48,121 nt of DNA from Bacteroidota bacterium. GTDB taxonomy: Bacteria; Bacteroidota; Bacteroidia; Flavobacteriales_D; Crocinitomicaceae. A model generated the notes under the pieces. That model ran no database searches and was not told the origin of the DNA. It saw nothing but the letters and a program-made list of their open reading frames with translations. This document shows positions 17,333 through 25,925 of the stretch, piece after piece. The position numbers and the translations under genes are program-made. The DNA lies in assembly GCA_024280155.1 (NCBI GenBank), contig JAJRQQ010000067.1, positions 1 through 48,121 of the forward strand, in the 5' to 3' direction. Numbering within the stretch: position 1 is the first letter of the stretch; each line of letters starts with the position of its first letter.

Positions 17333-17796
17333 TCTAATAGTAAATAAGCAAGTGAGGTCATAATAAATGCATTCAAAAGCATTCCGACACAAATTAGGAT
17401 AAAAGTTCCTCTTTTCTTTCTAAAAAATTTTGCGACAATGATTGTACCAATTGGAACGGATAAGAAAAATGGAGCCCAAAGAGAAAGACCAACTTGTCCA
17501 ATGGTCATTTTCGTTTTTACTATGATTCTGTTTTTCTTTGTGAACTTCTTTTTTAATTTGATTTTCTCACCTTTATCAATTTGACTTTGATTTTTTTTTA
17601 ATTGTTTTACCCTACTGTTATGCATGAAATAATCAGAAAGAAAATAGAAAATACCTGCGCTAACTATTCCTCCAGAAACACAAAGTATATATGTCTCAAT
17701 AAAAGAAAGATTCTCCGCAGGTCCAAGAAACGGAGTGAACATGAATTTGACAGTTGCCAAAAAGAAAATGGAAAGATACTTTTCTAATAAGATCAT
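17329..17796 (-). CDS. Small integral membrane protein, hypothetical
   Basis: 155-aa membrane protein, not recognised. Hydrophobic segments lie at about 5-25, 36-53, 103-123 and 133-153, with a strongly basic cytoplasmic loop between them (LKKNQSQIDKGEKIKLKKKF). It lies 3 bp after upp and overlaps the YjjG-like gene by 4 nt (ATGA), so the three form a tight operon: upp, this gene, yjjG. No catalytic motif is visible. Confidence 0.75.
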   Translation of the reverse strand: MILLEKYLSIFFLATVKFMFTPFLGPAENLSFIETYILCVSGGIVSAGIFYFLSDYFMHNSRVKQLKKNQSQIDKGEKIKLKKKFTKKNRIIVKTKMTIGQVGLSLWAPFFLSVPIGTIIVAKFFRKKRGTFILICVGMLLNAFIMTSLAYLLLE

Positions 17797-17799
17797 GAA

Positions 17800-18447
17800 T
17801 TAGAATTTTTCTCCGTACGCTAAATCACCAGCATCACCTAAGCCAGGGACAATATATGATTGTGCAGTTAATTCTTTATCGATTGCACCGATATAATAAT
17901 CGGTAGTGTCTGGCAAATGATTTTTTAAGTATTCCAATGACTCTGGAGAGGCGATTGCAGAAACAATGATAATCTTCGAAGGCTTTCCCTGTCTGAGCAA
18001 TGCTTTGTATACAAGTGCCATCGAACTACCTGTCGCCAACATTGGGTCATTGATAATCAACACTTTTCCGTCCAATTTTGGTGCTGCTAGATATTCAACA
18101 TAAACTTCGAATTCTTCTGCCGTGGAATGCTTTCTATAAGCCGAAACAAAAGCGCTTTCAGCTTTGTCAAAATAATTCAATAATCCCATGTGCATTCCAA
18201 GCCCAGCTCTCAATATCGTAGCTAAAACAGGTTGTGATTTTAACACAGCAGTCGGTGCAATTCCGAGAGGAGTCGTGATTTCTACCGTTTCGTAGTCCAA
18301 TTTTTTTGAAAGTTCGTATCCGAGGATCTCAGACATTCGTTCAAGGTTTCTACGGAAACGCATGGAATCCTTTTGGACTTCGATATCTCTCAACTCACCT
18401 AAGAAAGTTGAAAAAATTGAATTGGTTTTAGAAAAATCATATATCAT
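17800..18447 (-). CDS. upp: Uracil phosphoribosyltransferase
   Basis: Salvage enzyme making UMP from uracil and PRPP. The PRPP loop VLIINDPMLATGSSMA (around residues 130-145) is the family signature, with TILRAGLGM upstream, and the C-terminal uracil-binding region has YIVPGLGDAGDLAYG. 215 aa is standard. It is first in a three-gene minus-strand operon and divergent from the ABC exporter. Confidence 0.95.
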   Translation of the reverse strand: MIYDFSKTNSIFSTFLGELRDIEVQKDSMRFRRNLERMSEILGYELSKKLDYETVEITTPLGIAPTAVLKSQPVLATILRAGLGMHMGLLNYFDKAESAFVSAYRKHSTAEEFEVYVEYLAAPKLDGKVLIINDPMLATGSSMALVYKALLRQGKPSKIIIVSAIASPESLEYLKNHLPDTTDYYIGAIDKELTAQSYIVPGLGDAGDLAYGEKF

Positions 18448-18531
18448 GCTGTAAAAATAAAAAATCTATTAGAATTCACCACCAATTTGAAGTGATTTTA
18501 TTCAATTCTTCTATTCATCGATTTTTTCAAT

Positions 18532-18539
18532 TACTTTTG
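18532..18539 (+). promoter_or_regulatory. -7 box TACTTTTG abutting the ABC exporter start
   Basis: TACTTTTG matches TAnnTTTG and ends 6 nt before the ATG at 18546. Transcription would start at or next to this ATG, which argues for a leaderless or very short leader and against the upstream ATG at 18492. No -33 TTG was found at normal spacing. Confidence 0.45.
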
Positions 18540-18545
18540 TCTTCA

Positions 18546-20309
18546 ATGGGAAAAAAATCAAAAATTAATTATAAAGTATTTATACGTCTTCTTTCGTATT
18601 GGAAGTCTTATAAAACATTGTTTTTTATTTCCATACTAACGACCGTGTTACTTGCTATTCCTGGGCCAATTCGTCCTAAAATAATTGGGCAAATGGTGGG
18701 TAAATATATTATTGATTCTAAAAATCCCAATGAGTTATTGTTTTGGACTCTAATCGTAATAGGATTATTGGTTCTTGAAGCTGGATTGAGATTTCTCTCT
18801 TCCTATTTCTCTAATTTATTTGCGCAATCAATTATTCGAGACCTTCGTAAGCAGTTAATGTCACATATTCTTACTTTTCGAATCAAATATTTTGATAAAA
18901 CACCTGTTGGGACATTAATTACTAGAGTTGTTTCTGATTTAGAGGCAATTACTGAGGTTTTTTCTTCAGGGATGATTGCTGTAGCAGGAGAATTGATTTC
19001 TTTATTTTTTGCCATTTCCTTAATGTTTTACACGAATTGGGCTTTGACATTACTTGTTCTGCTTCCAATACCGCTGCTGATTCTCGCGACACGAATTTTT
19101 GCACGAATGATTCGAAAGTCTTATCAACAAGAAGCAGTACAAGTGACAACATTGAATGTATTTGTTCAGGAAAGAATTACAGGAATGTCCATTGTTCAAT
19201 TGTTTAATCGTCGAGAAAGAGAACTGGATAATTTTAAAGAAATAAATAAGGGACATCGACAGGCGCATATAAAAGCAATAGGGGCAAACTCAATCTTTTT
19301 TCCAGTTGTTGAATTGCTAAGTTCTTTGTCGATTGCTTGTTTATTGGTGTGGGGAGCTCTTAAAACACAAGGAAAAACAGCAGTAGAAATTAGACTTGAA
19401 TTTGGTGAAATAATTGCCTTTATTCTGTGGGTACACATGTTGTTCCGACCTATTCGGATGCTTGCGGATAAGTTTAACATTCTACAAAGAGGTACTGTGA
19501 GGGCAGAACGTGTCTTTGAAATTATTGATTTAGAGGATAATATTCAGAATTCGGGAAGCAATAAAAATTGTGATTTTGATGCTTCGATTCGATTTGATCA
19601 TTTGTTTTTTGCGTACAATCATGAAGATTGGGTTTTGAAAGATATAAATCTAAAGATAGAGGCAGGGACAACAGTCGCTTTTGTTGGCGCTACAGGTGCA
19701 GGAAAAAGTTCTTTGGTTAATTTATTGGGGCGATTTTATGAACATCAGAAAGGCGATATTTATCTAGGTGAAACAAAGCTGTCTCAAATTGACCTCAATT
19801 ATTTACGGAAAAACATCGCCATTGTTTTACAAGATGTGTTCTTATTCTCAGGGACAGTCCTCGATAATATTACCCTCGGAAATAAGGATATTTCACGTGA
19901 AGATGTGATTGAAGCTTCAAAAAGTGTTGGTGTTCATGAGTTTATCATGAAATTGCCAAAAGGGTATGATTCCGAAGTAGGGGAAAATGGAGGAGCTTTA
20001 TCTACTGGACAACGTCAGTTGCTTTCATTTGTTCGTGCTTTTGTTTATAATCCGCACATTTTAATTTTAGATGAGGCAACCTCGAGTGTAGATAATGAAT
20101 CGGAAGAGTTGATCCAAAAAGCAACCGAGAAATTAACAAAAGGTAGGACTTCAATTGTCATTGCCCATCGATTATCGACTATAAAAAATGCAGATAAAAT
20201 AGTCGTTTTAGATAAAGGTGAGATAAAAGAACAAGGCACTCATGCTGAGTTGCTGAAACACGGAGGTTTTTATAAGACATTATATGAGATGCAATTCTCA
20301 GAAGATTAA
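18546..20309 (+). CDS. ABC transporter, fused permease and ATPase (MsbA-like exporter)
   Basis: 587-aa half-transporter exporter. The N-terminal transmembrane domain has six helices (about residues 20-320), with a start at MGKKSKINYK. The C-terminal ATPase carries Walker A GATGAGKSS, Q-loop IVLQDVFLFSG, signature LSTGQRQ, Walker B ILILDEATSS, and the H-loop IAHRLST. The signature has T where most have G (LSGGQ), a common exporter variant. Substrate is unknown; lipid, drug or peptide are all possible. An upstream in-frame ATG at 18492 would add 18 residues, but a -7 box lies between the two starts. It is 6 bp ahead of the substrate-binding-like gene and probably co-transcribed with it and hemH. 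Confidence 0.9.
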   Translation: MGKKSKINYKVFIRLLSYWKSYKTLFFISILTTVLLAIPGPIRPKIIGQMVGKYIIDSKNPNELLFWTLIVIGLLVLEAGLRFLSSYFSNLFAQSIIRDLRKQLMSHILTFRIKYFDKTPVGTLITRVVSDLEAITEVFSSGMIAVAGELISLFFAISLMFYTNWALTLLVLLPIPLLILATRIFARMIRKSYQQEAVQVTTLNVFVQERITGMSIVQLFNRRERELDNFKEINKGHRQAHIKAIGANSIFFPVVELLSSLSIACLLVWGALKTQGKTAVEIRLEFGEIIAFILWVHMLFRPIRMLADKFNILQRGTVRAERVFEIIDLEDNIQNSGSNKNCDFDASIRFDHLFFAYNHEDWVLKDINLKIEAGTTVAFVGATGAGKSSLVNLLGRFYEHQKGDIYLGETKLSQIDLNYLRKNIAIVLQDVFLFSGTVLDNITLGNKDISREDVIEASKSVGVHEFIMKLPKGYDSEVGENGGALSTGQRQLLSFVRAFVYNPHILILDEATSSVDNESEELIQKATEKLTKGRTSIVIAHRLSTIKNADKIVVLDKGEIKEQGTHAELLKHGGFYKTLYEMQFSED

Positions 20310-20315
20310 AAAGAT

Positions 20316-21170
20316 ATGATAGGTTTAAAAGTAGGAGGAGTTCCTGAACATTTTAATTTGCCATGGAGAATGGCTATTGAAGAAGGAAGGTTTAAAAAAG
20401 AAGGAATTCAATTACATTGGAGTGACTTAGGAGGGGGGACTGGACAAATGATTCGTGGATTAGAAAACGGTACAATTGATGTCGCTGTATTGTTGACGGA
20501 AGGGATTACCAAAGCAATTTTACAAGGTTTAGACGCTAAAATTATTCGAGTTTACGTTACAACTCCTTTACATTGGGGGATTCACGTTCCTTATAATGGA
20601 AAGATTAACACTGTTGATCAATTAGAAAATCAAACTTTTGCAATTTCTCGAGAAGGTTCTGGCTCTCACTTAATGGCTTATGTCAAAGCAAGTCAAGAAG
20701 GTTGGGATCCTCAGCAATTAAAGTTCAATATTATTGGAGATGTTTTTGGAGGTCTTTGGGCGTTAGAAAATGGAGAGGCTGACGCTTTTCTTTGGGAGAA
20801 ATACACAACACATCCTTATACTGAGCAAAAAAAATGTAAATACATCGGTGAAGTTGTAACTCCTTGGCCGTGTTTTGTCATTGCTGTTAGAAATGAAGTA
20901 TTTGACAAATATGAGAGTGAATTGGACAAAATGTGCTTAATTGTTGAAGAAAAGGCGAAAGAATTGAAATCCAACGAGAACGCCATAGATATTATCAGTT
21001 GGAGGTATAATTTACGTCATGGTCAAGTAGAGAATTGGTTGAACGAGACAGAATGGAATTATGAAGGGATTCAATATCCTCTGGCTTTTGAGAAAGCAGT
21101 AAATTATTTATTGAAATTGGAGTTAATTTCAGAAGAAGAAGCGAAAAATTGGCGCAAAAAATTATTCTAA
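20316..21170 (+). CDS. Substrate-binding (NMT1/SsuA-like) protein without signal peptide
   Basis: 284-aa protein resembling type 2 periplasmic binding proteins of the NMT1/THI5/SsuA group. It opens directly in the first strand (IGLKVGGVPEHFNLPWRMAI) and shows GGTGQMIRGLENGTIDVAVLLTEG, matching the dbsT/aVLLtEg-type ligand loop, and later FGGLWALENGEADAFLWE. No signal peptide or lipobox precedes it, so it should remain in the cytoplasm unless the true start is elsewhere; upstream sequence is the ABC exporter stop 6 bp away, leaving no room. Cytoplasmic members of this fold can be enzymes or sensors. It sits between the exporter and hemH (1 bp gap). Function unknown. Confidence 0.75.
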   Translation: MIGLKVGGVPEHFNLPWRMAIEEGRFKKEGIQLHWSDLGGGTGQMIRGLENGTIDVAVLLTEGITKAILQGLDAKIIRVYVTTPLHWGIHVPYNGKINTVDQLENQTFAISREGSGSHLMAYVKASQEGWDPQQLKFNIIGDVFGGLWALENGEADAFLWEKYTTHPYTEQKKCKYIGEVVTPWPCFVIAVRNEVFDKYESELDKMCLIVEEKAKELKSNENAIDIISWRYNLRHGQVENWLNETEWNYEGIQYPLAFEKAVNYLLKLELISEEEAKNWRKKLF

Positions 21171-21171
21171 C

Positions 21172-22197
21172 ATGAAGAAAGTAGGTGTTTTATTAATTCA
21201 ATTAGGTACGCCTGATAGTCCAAAAACGAAAGATGTCAGAAGGTATTTGAGTGAGTTTTTGAATGACCCAAGAGTCATTGATTTACCTTGGTTAGGACGA
21301 AAATTACTAGTCAATGGATTGATTGTGCCTTTTCGAGCACCAAAATCGGCCAAAATTTATAAAGATTTGTGGGACTTTGGAAATGGAGTTTCTCCTCTGA
21401 TTACCCATTCTGAGAATGTAAAAAAGAAATTACAAGAAAAATTTGAAACGGAGAATGTAACCATTCACCTTGCGATGCGCTACCAAAATCCAGCCATGTA
21501 TGATGTCATGGAAGAAATGAGAAAAGAAGAATACGATTCTATTGTTCTTTTACCACTATTCCCTCATTACGCTAGTGCCTCAACAGGTTCTGCAATTGCT
21601 CTAGCAATGAATATAATTTCTAAATGGTGGGTAATACCCGAAGTGGTTTGCTTAAATCAATTTTGGGACAATGAAGGTTATTTAGAATCAATCGCTGAAC
21701 ATGCAAAACAATTTGACTTTTCTGAATACGATCATTTCTTATTTTCCTACCATGGTCTTCCAGAACGTCAGGTTGATAAAGTTCATTTAAACGGAACGAA
21801 TTGCAATTCTGCAAACTGTAGGACTGAATTGAATGAAAATAATCAATTTTGTTACCAAGCTACTTGCTATGCGACTACAAGGAAACTGGTTGAAAAATTA
21901 AATATTCCAGAAGGAAAATATACCGTTGCTTTTCAATCACGATTGGATAAGAAGTGGTTAACTCCTTTCGCAGATAAAGTTGTTGCTCAATTGGCGCAAG
22001 ACGGCACAAAAAAAATATTGGCATTTAGTCCAGCGTTTGTTGCAGATTGTTTAGAAACGGTGATTGAAATAGGAGATGAGTACCAGGGGATTTTTACTGA
22101 AAATGGAGGTGAAAAAATTCAATTGGTTCCAAGTTCAAATGATAACGACCGATTTATCGAAGGATTGGAAGTGATGGTGATAGAAAAATTGAATTAA
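21172..22197 (+). CDS. hemH: Ferrochelatase
   Basis: Inserts Fe2+ into protoporphyrin IX, the last step of haem synthesis by the protoporphyrin route. The N-terminal LLIQLGTPDSP, the middle PLFPHYASASTGS, and the key FSYHGLPERQ (metal-ligand His) are intact, with FQSRLDKKWLTP and FSPAFVADCLETVIEI (catalytic Glu) near the end. 341 aa is typical. Cysteines in NCNSANC and FCYQATCYAT are noticeable but I do not claim a cluster. It is third in the plus-strand run, 1 bp after the substrate-binding-like gene. No other haem genes are nearby. Confidence 0.95.
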   Translation: MKKVGVLLIQLGTPDSPKTKDVRRYLSEFLNDPRVIDLPWLGRKLLVNGLIVPFRAPKSAKIYKDLWDFGNGVSPLITHSENVKKKLQEKFETENVTIHLAMRYQNPAMYDVMEEMRKEEYDSIVLLPLFPHYASASTGSAIALAMNIISKWWVIPEVVCLNQFWDNEGYLESIAEHAKQFDFSEYDHFLFSYHGLPERQVDKVHLNGTNCNSANCRTELNENNQFCYQATCYATTRKLVEKLNIPEGKYTVAFQSRLDKKWLTPFADKVVAQLAQDGTKKILAFSPAFVADCLETVIEIGDEYQGIFTENGGEKIQLVPSSNDNDRFIEGLEVMVIEKLN

Positions 22198-22249
22198 CCT
22201 ACCTATTAAAACAAATTCAACAAAATTTTCAATTCACAAAGGAACTCCG

Positions 22250-22257
22250 TACATTTG
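22250..22257 (+). promoter_or_regulatory. -7 box TACATTTG for ahcY
   Basis: Exact match to TAnnTTTG, 33 bp before the ahcY ATG, within the 93-bp gap after hemH. No TTG at normal -33 spacing. It implies a separate transcript for ahcY. Confidence 0.5.
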
Positions 22258-22290
22258 CAAGAATAAAAAAGAAAATTACACAAATACAAT

Positions 22291-23601
22291 ATGAGTACAA
22301 CTGAAAAATTAGCCTATAAAGTAAAAGACATTAGTCTTGCAGAGTGGGGAAGAAAAGAAATTACAATTGCCGAAGCTGAAATGCCAGGTTTAATGTCATT
22401 GAGAGAAGAATATGGAGATTCTAAACCTTTAGCAGGCGCAAGAATTGCAGGATGTCTTCACATGACGATTCAAACAGCTGTTTTGATTGAAACGCTAACT
22501 GCACTTGGAGCTGAGGTAACTTGGTCATCTTGTAATATTTTCTCTACACAAGATCAAGCAGCAGCAGCAATTGCAGCTACTGGAGTTCCTGTTTATGCAT
22601 GGAAAGGTTTGAGTGATGAAGATTTTGATTGGTGTATTGATCAAACAATCAAAGGATTTAAAGATGGGAAACCATTGAACTTAATCTTGGATGATGGTGG
22701 AGATTTAACAAACATGGTTTTTGATAAATACCCAGAATTATGTGCGGGAATTAAAGGATTATCTGAAGAAACAACAACTGGAGTTCACCGTTTATACGAC
22801 AGAATGAAAGCAGGTACTTTGGTTATGCCAGCAATCAACGTGAATGATTCTGTTACTAAATCTAAATTTGACAACAAATACGGATGTAAAGAATCATTAG
22901 TAGATGCTATTCGTAGAGCTACAGATGTTATGATGGCTGGGAAAGTTGCAGTTGTTGCAGGTTATGGTGATGTCGGAAAAGGTTCTGCTGCTTCTTTAGC
23001 TGGAGCTGGAGCAAGAGTTATTGTTACTGAAATTGATCCAATTTGTGCTTTACAAGCTGCAATGGACGGTTTTGAAGTGAAGAAAATGGATGATGCTTGT
23101 AAAGAAGCAAACATTATTGTTACAACAACAGGTAACTTTAACATTATCACTGGTAAGCATTTCGAATCAATGAAAGATCAAACAATCGTTTGTAATATTG
23201 GACATTTCGATAATGAAATTGACATGGCTTGGCTGAACGGTAAATACGGTGATACAAAAGATACCATCAAACCACAAGTTGATCAGTATAAAATCAATGG
23301 TAAAACAATTTTCGTTTTAGCAGAAGGTCGTTTGGTGAATTTAGGTTGTGCAACAGGACACCCTTCTTTTGTAATGAGTAACTCATTTACAAATCAAACA
23401 TTGGCTCAATTAGAATTGTGGAACAACACAGATGCTTATAAAAATGAAGTGTACATGTTACCAAAACATTTAGATGAGAAAGTAGCAAGATTACATTTAG
23501 CTAAAATTGATGTTGAATTAGAAACATTGACGCAAGAACAAGCAGATTATATCGATGTGAAAATTGAAGGTCCTTATAAAGTGGATCACTACAGATATTA
23601 A
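22291..23601 (+). CDS. ahcY: Adenosylhomocysteinase
   Basis: NAD-dependent hydrolase splitting S-adenosylhomocysteine into adenosine and homocysteine, which relieves product inhibition of methyltransferases. The substrate-domain motifs [14 protein letters not shown] and [10 protein letters not shown], the NAD-binding [13 protein letters not shown], and the C-terminal [17 protein letters not shown] and KVDHYRY are all present. 436 aa is standard. It has its own promoter box and a strong terminator, so is monocistronic. Confidence 0.97.
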   Translation: MSTTEKLAYKVKDISLAEWGRKEITIAEAEMPGLMSLREEYGDSKPLAGARIAGCLHMTIQTAVLIETLTALGAEVTWSSCNIFSTQDQAAAAIAATGVPVYAWKGLSDEDFDWCIDQTIKGFKDGKPLNLILDDGGDLTNMVFDKYPELCAGIKGLSEETTTGVHRLYDRMKAGTLVMPAINVNDSVTKSKFDNKYGCKESLVDAIRRATDVMMAGKVAVVAGYGDVGKGSAASLAGAGARVIVTEIDPICALQAAMDGFEVKKMDDACKEANIIVTTTGNFNIITGKHFESMKDQTIVCNIGHFDNEIDMAWLNGKYGDTKDTIKPQVDQYKINGKTIFVLAEGRLVNLGCATGHPSFVMSNSFTNQTLAQLELWNNTDAYKNEVYMLPKHLDEKVARLHLAKIDVELETLTQEQADYIDVKIEGPYKVDHYRY

Positions 23602-23622
23602 TAGAATTTTCTATTAAAAGAG

Positions 23623-23653
23623 AAGGGATGTCATAAGATATCCCTTTTTTTTG
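23623..23653 (+). terminator. Intrinsic terminator of ahcY
   Basis: 10-bp stem including one G-T pair (23623-23632 with 23637-23646, core AAGGGAT/ATCCCTT), ATAA loop, then an eight-T tract. It lies 22 bp past the ahcY stop codon. Confidence 0.88.
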
Positions 23654-23654
23654 T

Positions 23655-23735
23655 TTTGGGCGTTTGCAAAAGCAACGGGCTGTCCACTCTATCTATTTTT
23701 TCAAAATAGGATGCCGCTCCCATCCCTAACGCAAA
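23655..23735. repeat. Possible dispersed structured intergenic element
   Basis: GC-rich compared with its surroundings. It begins around GGGCGTTTGC, contains GGGCTGTCC, then a 7-bp perfect hairpin (CTATTTT at 23693-23699 with AAAATAG at 23703-23709), then GGATGCCGCTCCCATCCCTA and ends near AACGC. From memory, intergenic elements of this kind (GGGCTGTCC, small variable hairpin, GGATGCCGCT...ATCCCTAACGC) recur in Flavobacteriia genomes. Only one copy is in this window, so the repeat status is recollection and not shown here. It encodes nothing convincing. Confidence 0.5.
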
Positions 23736-23798
23736 AATCCTCCAAACCTCTAAAAATCTAATTTTCAATTGTTCTAAAATTCTCCTTACCTTTACCCC

Positions 23799-24593
23799 GT
23801 GAAAAAGAAACTCTACGAAATAATATTTGGAACCACCTCTAAAGCAGGGCGACAATTTGATGTTATTCTACTTTATCTTATTCTGATTTCAGTCCTCATC
23901 GTCATGGCTGAGAGTGTTCCAGAATGGAGGGCACTTTTCGAATATGAGTTTCACATCGTTGAGTTGGGGTTTACAATTCTATTTACTATTGAGTATTTAT
24001 TGAGAATACTTGTATCACCAAAGCCATTGAAATATATTTTTAGTCTGTGGGGACTTATAGATTTATTGTCCATTCTCCCTACATTCATCACACCTTTTAT
24101 CTCCGGATATACTTCTTTTAGAACAATACGCTCTATTCGATTGTTGAGAATTTTTAGAATTTTAAAACTCAATCGATTTACATCAGAAGCTCAGGCACTT
24201 TCACATTCGTTAAAAGCCAGTTATTACAAAGTAATGGTTTTTCTTTTTTTTGTTGTTTTGATGATGGTTATAGCGGGTACACTAATGTACGTTATTGAAG
24301 GTGGAGTAAATGGTTTTGATAGCATACCTGCAAGTATTTATTGGGCGATAGTAACAACTACCACAGTAGGATATGGTGATGTTGTACCTGCAACTGATTT
24401 AGGAAAGATTATTTCATCAATAATGATGATTTTAGGTTACTCTATAATCGCAGTTCCTACTGGCTTAATTACGGTAGAAATGTCTAAATATAAAGTTGAT
24501 GGTATGAAAGACAATCTTTGCTCAAAATGTGGACACGATAACCCTTTTGGTTCTGTTTACTGTAATCAGTGTGGAAAAGAAATGATATCTTAG
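23799..24593 (+). CDS. Voltage-gated K+ channel subunit with C-terminal zinc ribbon
   Basis: 264-aa ion channel with six helices: S1 (about 20-38), S2 (51-71), S3 (79-97), S4 (104-126, RTIRSIRLLRIFRILKL with regularly spaced Arg), S5 (143-166) and S6 (202-226). The selectivity filter TTTTVGYGD lies at 186-194, so K+ is the expected ion. After S6 a short tail ends in a CxxC-x10-CxxC zinc ribbon (Cys241, Cys244, Cys255, Cys258). The start is GTG at 23799; no ATG lies nearby in frame upstream. A -7-like box TACCTTTA (23787-23794) ends 4 nt before it, suggesting a leaderless mRNA. The stop overlaps the convergent histidine kinase stop by 4 nt. Confidence 0.9.
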   Translation: MKKKLYEIIFGTTSKAGRQFDVILLYLILISVLIVMAESVPEWRALFEYEFHIVELGFTILFTIEYLLRILVSPKPLKYIFSLWGLIDLLSILPTFITPFISGYTSFRTIRSIRLLRIFRILKLNRFTSEAQALSHSLKASYYKVMVFLFFVVLMMVIAGTLMYVIEGGVNGFDSIPASIYWAIVTTTTVGYGDVVPATDLGKIISSIMMILGYSIIAVPTGLITVEMSKYKVDGMKDNLCSKCGHDNPFGSVYCNQCGKEMIS

Positions 24594-25804
24594 TCTTCGA
24601 TATTATATAAAGTGAATGTGTATTTTGTGCCTTCTTCGGATTTGAAAATTTTAAAAGCACCTTCCAATTGTTCAGTTACTGTTTTTATTAATTCTGTTCC
24701 AAATCTTTCCTCCTTGTTTTCTTTCCATCTACCATTATCCGAAAATATGAATTCGTATTTGTTTCTCTCTATGTTTCTTATTGAAATAACAATTTCAGGT
24801 TTAGGGGTATCATTAAACGCATGTTTGATTGAGTTCGTAATTAATTCATTGAGTAATATCGCTATTGGAACTATAGCACTACATTGAACGCAATCCAGTT
24901 TAGAGCTGACATTAAGTTTGATGTTCTTCTTAAAATTATAATTCTTAATGATATTATTGGAGAGATTAAAAAAGTAGGTTTCCAAATCGAAATTAGTGGT
25001 AAAATCTTGTTTGTAAATTACTTCATGAATTAAAGCGATAGACTCAATTCTTGTAATTGCAGAATTGTAAAATTCCCTTGAATCACTGTTCGGCTCATAC
25101 GATTGTAATCTCAGAATACTTGTAATTATTTGTAAATTATTTTTAACTCTATGGTGAATTTCTTGGAGCATAATTTCCTTCTCCCTATCTTGAATAGAAA
25201 TAAGATCTAATTTATCAGCAATTTCTTTATTCAGTTTTTTTTCTTGATTTAGAGCATGTTTGCTGGTTTTTAAATAAGTAATGGTTATATACCAAAAACC
25301 AAAACTAAAAAAGCAAATTTCAAGAATGAAGTTATATATATGGCCATTATTATATGTAGGTATGGAAAGGATGTTTTGTTCTAAGCCAAAGTATATATAA
25401 ATAAGTAGCACTGAAAAATGTGAAAACAAAAGAAAATTCCCCCATTTTTTACCGATGACAAAATAACCCGTTAAAATATTGAGTATCATCCATAGTGGAG
25501 TTACTAAGTGAAGAGTCTTAGTTATAGTGAAATAGGTAGAGGATATTAAAATTAGTAATGCAATATTTGCCCCTAGAGTCACAGGTTTGTATTTTTTTGT
25601 TACTATCAATATTATTAAACCACTTAGGCAAATAAGAACGGATAATATATTAGGGATAATGCTATAGACTTTAGCTATGTAATTTGAAATCAGAACAATC
25701 GTTAATAAAATTGAAAAGACAAAAGCAAAGTTTTTGACTAGTTCAAATTTTATTTGTTGGTAGTAATTCTGAAATTCTTGTTTTTGGGGTAGTAGAAAAT
25801 TCAT
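24590..25804 (-). CDS. Membrane sensor histidine kinase, HisKA_2 type
   Basis: 404-aa kinase. Roughly six transmembrane helices occupy residues 23-185, with no extracellular sensor domain of note, then a short coiled linker (LNQEKKLNKEIADKLD). The phospho-acceptor helix is of the HisKA_2 type (EIHHRVKNNLQIITSILRLQ, His at about 219). The ATPase has the N-box NELITNSIKHAF and the G1 region FSDNGRWKE, followed by FGTELIKTVTEQLEG. The G1 second Gly is replaced (DNGRW rather than DNGxG). No response regulator gene is adjacent, so it is an orphan. It converges on the K+ channel gene with a 4-nt overlap. Signal unknown. Confidence 0.88.
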   Translation of the reverse strand: MNFLLPQKQEFQNYYQQIKFELVKNFAFVFSILLTIVLISNYIAKVYSIIPNILSVLICLSGLIILIVTKKYKPVTLGANIALLILISSTYFTITKTLHLVTPLWMILNILTGYFVIGKKWGNFLLFSHFSVLLIYIYFGLEQNILSIPTYNNGHIYNFILEICFFSFGFWYITITYLKTSKHALNQEKKLNKEIADKLDLISIQDREKEIMLQEIHHRVKNNLQIITSILRLQSYEPNSDSREFYNSAITRIESIALIHEVIYKQDFTTNFDLETYFFNLSNNIIKNYNFKKNIKLNVSSKLDCVQCSAIVPIAILLNELITNSIKHAFNDTPKPEIVISIRNIERNKYEFIFSDNGRWKENKEERFGTELIKTVTEQLEGAFKIFKSEEGTKYTFTLYNIED

Positions 25805-25810
25805 ATATAG

Positions 25811-25841
25811 TAAACATATATTAAATATTAATTAAAAACAA
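25811..25841 (-). promoter_or_regulatory. Putative histidine kinase promoter
   Basis: On the minus strand TTG (25839-25841), 20-bp spacer, then TATGTTTA (25811-25818), 7 of 8 to TAnnTTTG. It ends 6 nt before the kinase ATG, so the leader would be very short. Confidence 0.35.
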
Positions 25842-25869
25842 AAAAAACTTCTCGTTTTCACGAGAAGTT
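25838..25869 (-). terminator. Terminator hairpin downstream of groEL
   Basis: 9-bp perfect stem (25846-25854 with 25861-25869, arm AACTTCTCG), 6-nt loop and, on the minus strand, a T tract at 25847-25840. It lies about 280 bp past the groEL stop and immediately before the kinase promoter, so it separates the two units. Confidence 0.75.
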
Positions 25870-25925
25870 CTTATTTATAAGGACGTTCTAGCTACCCAAA
25901 TTACTTCAGCAAGCTAGAAACGGAA

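Noticed and set aside
17333-17392. N-terminal extension of the YjjG-like protein
   Set aside because: It overlaps the upstream gene by 60 nt; the ATG at 17332 makes an ATGA junction and starts the HAD motif normally.
18492-18545. Upstream ATG for the ABC exporter
   Set aside because: A TAnnTTTG box lies between this ATG and the one at 18546, and the added residues do not fit the family.
23631-23855. Minus-strand 74-aa frame across the ahcY downstream region
   Set aside because: It reads through a terminator, the structured element and the start of the K+ channel; no start context or domain.
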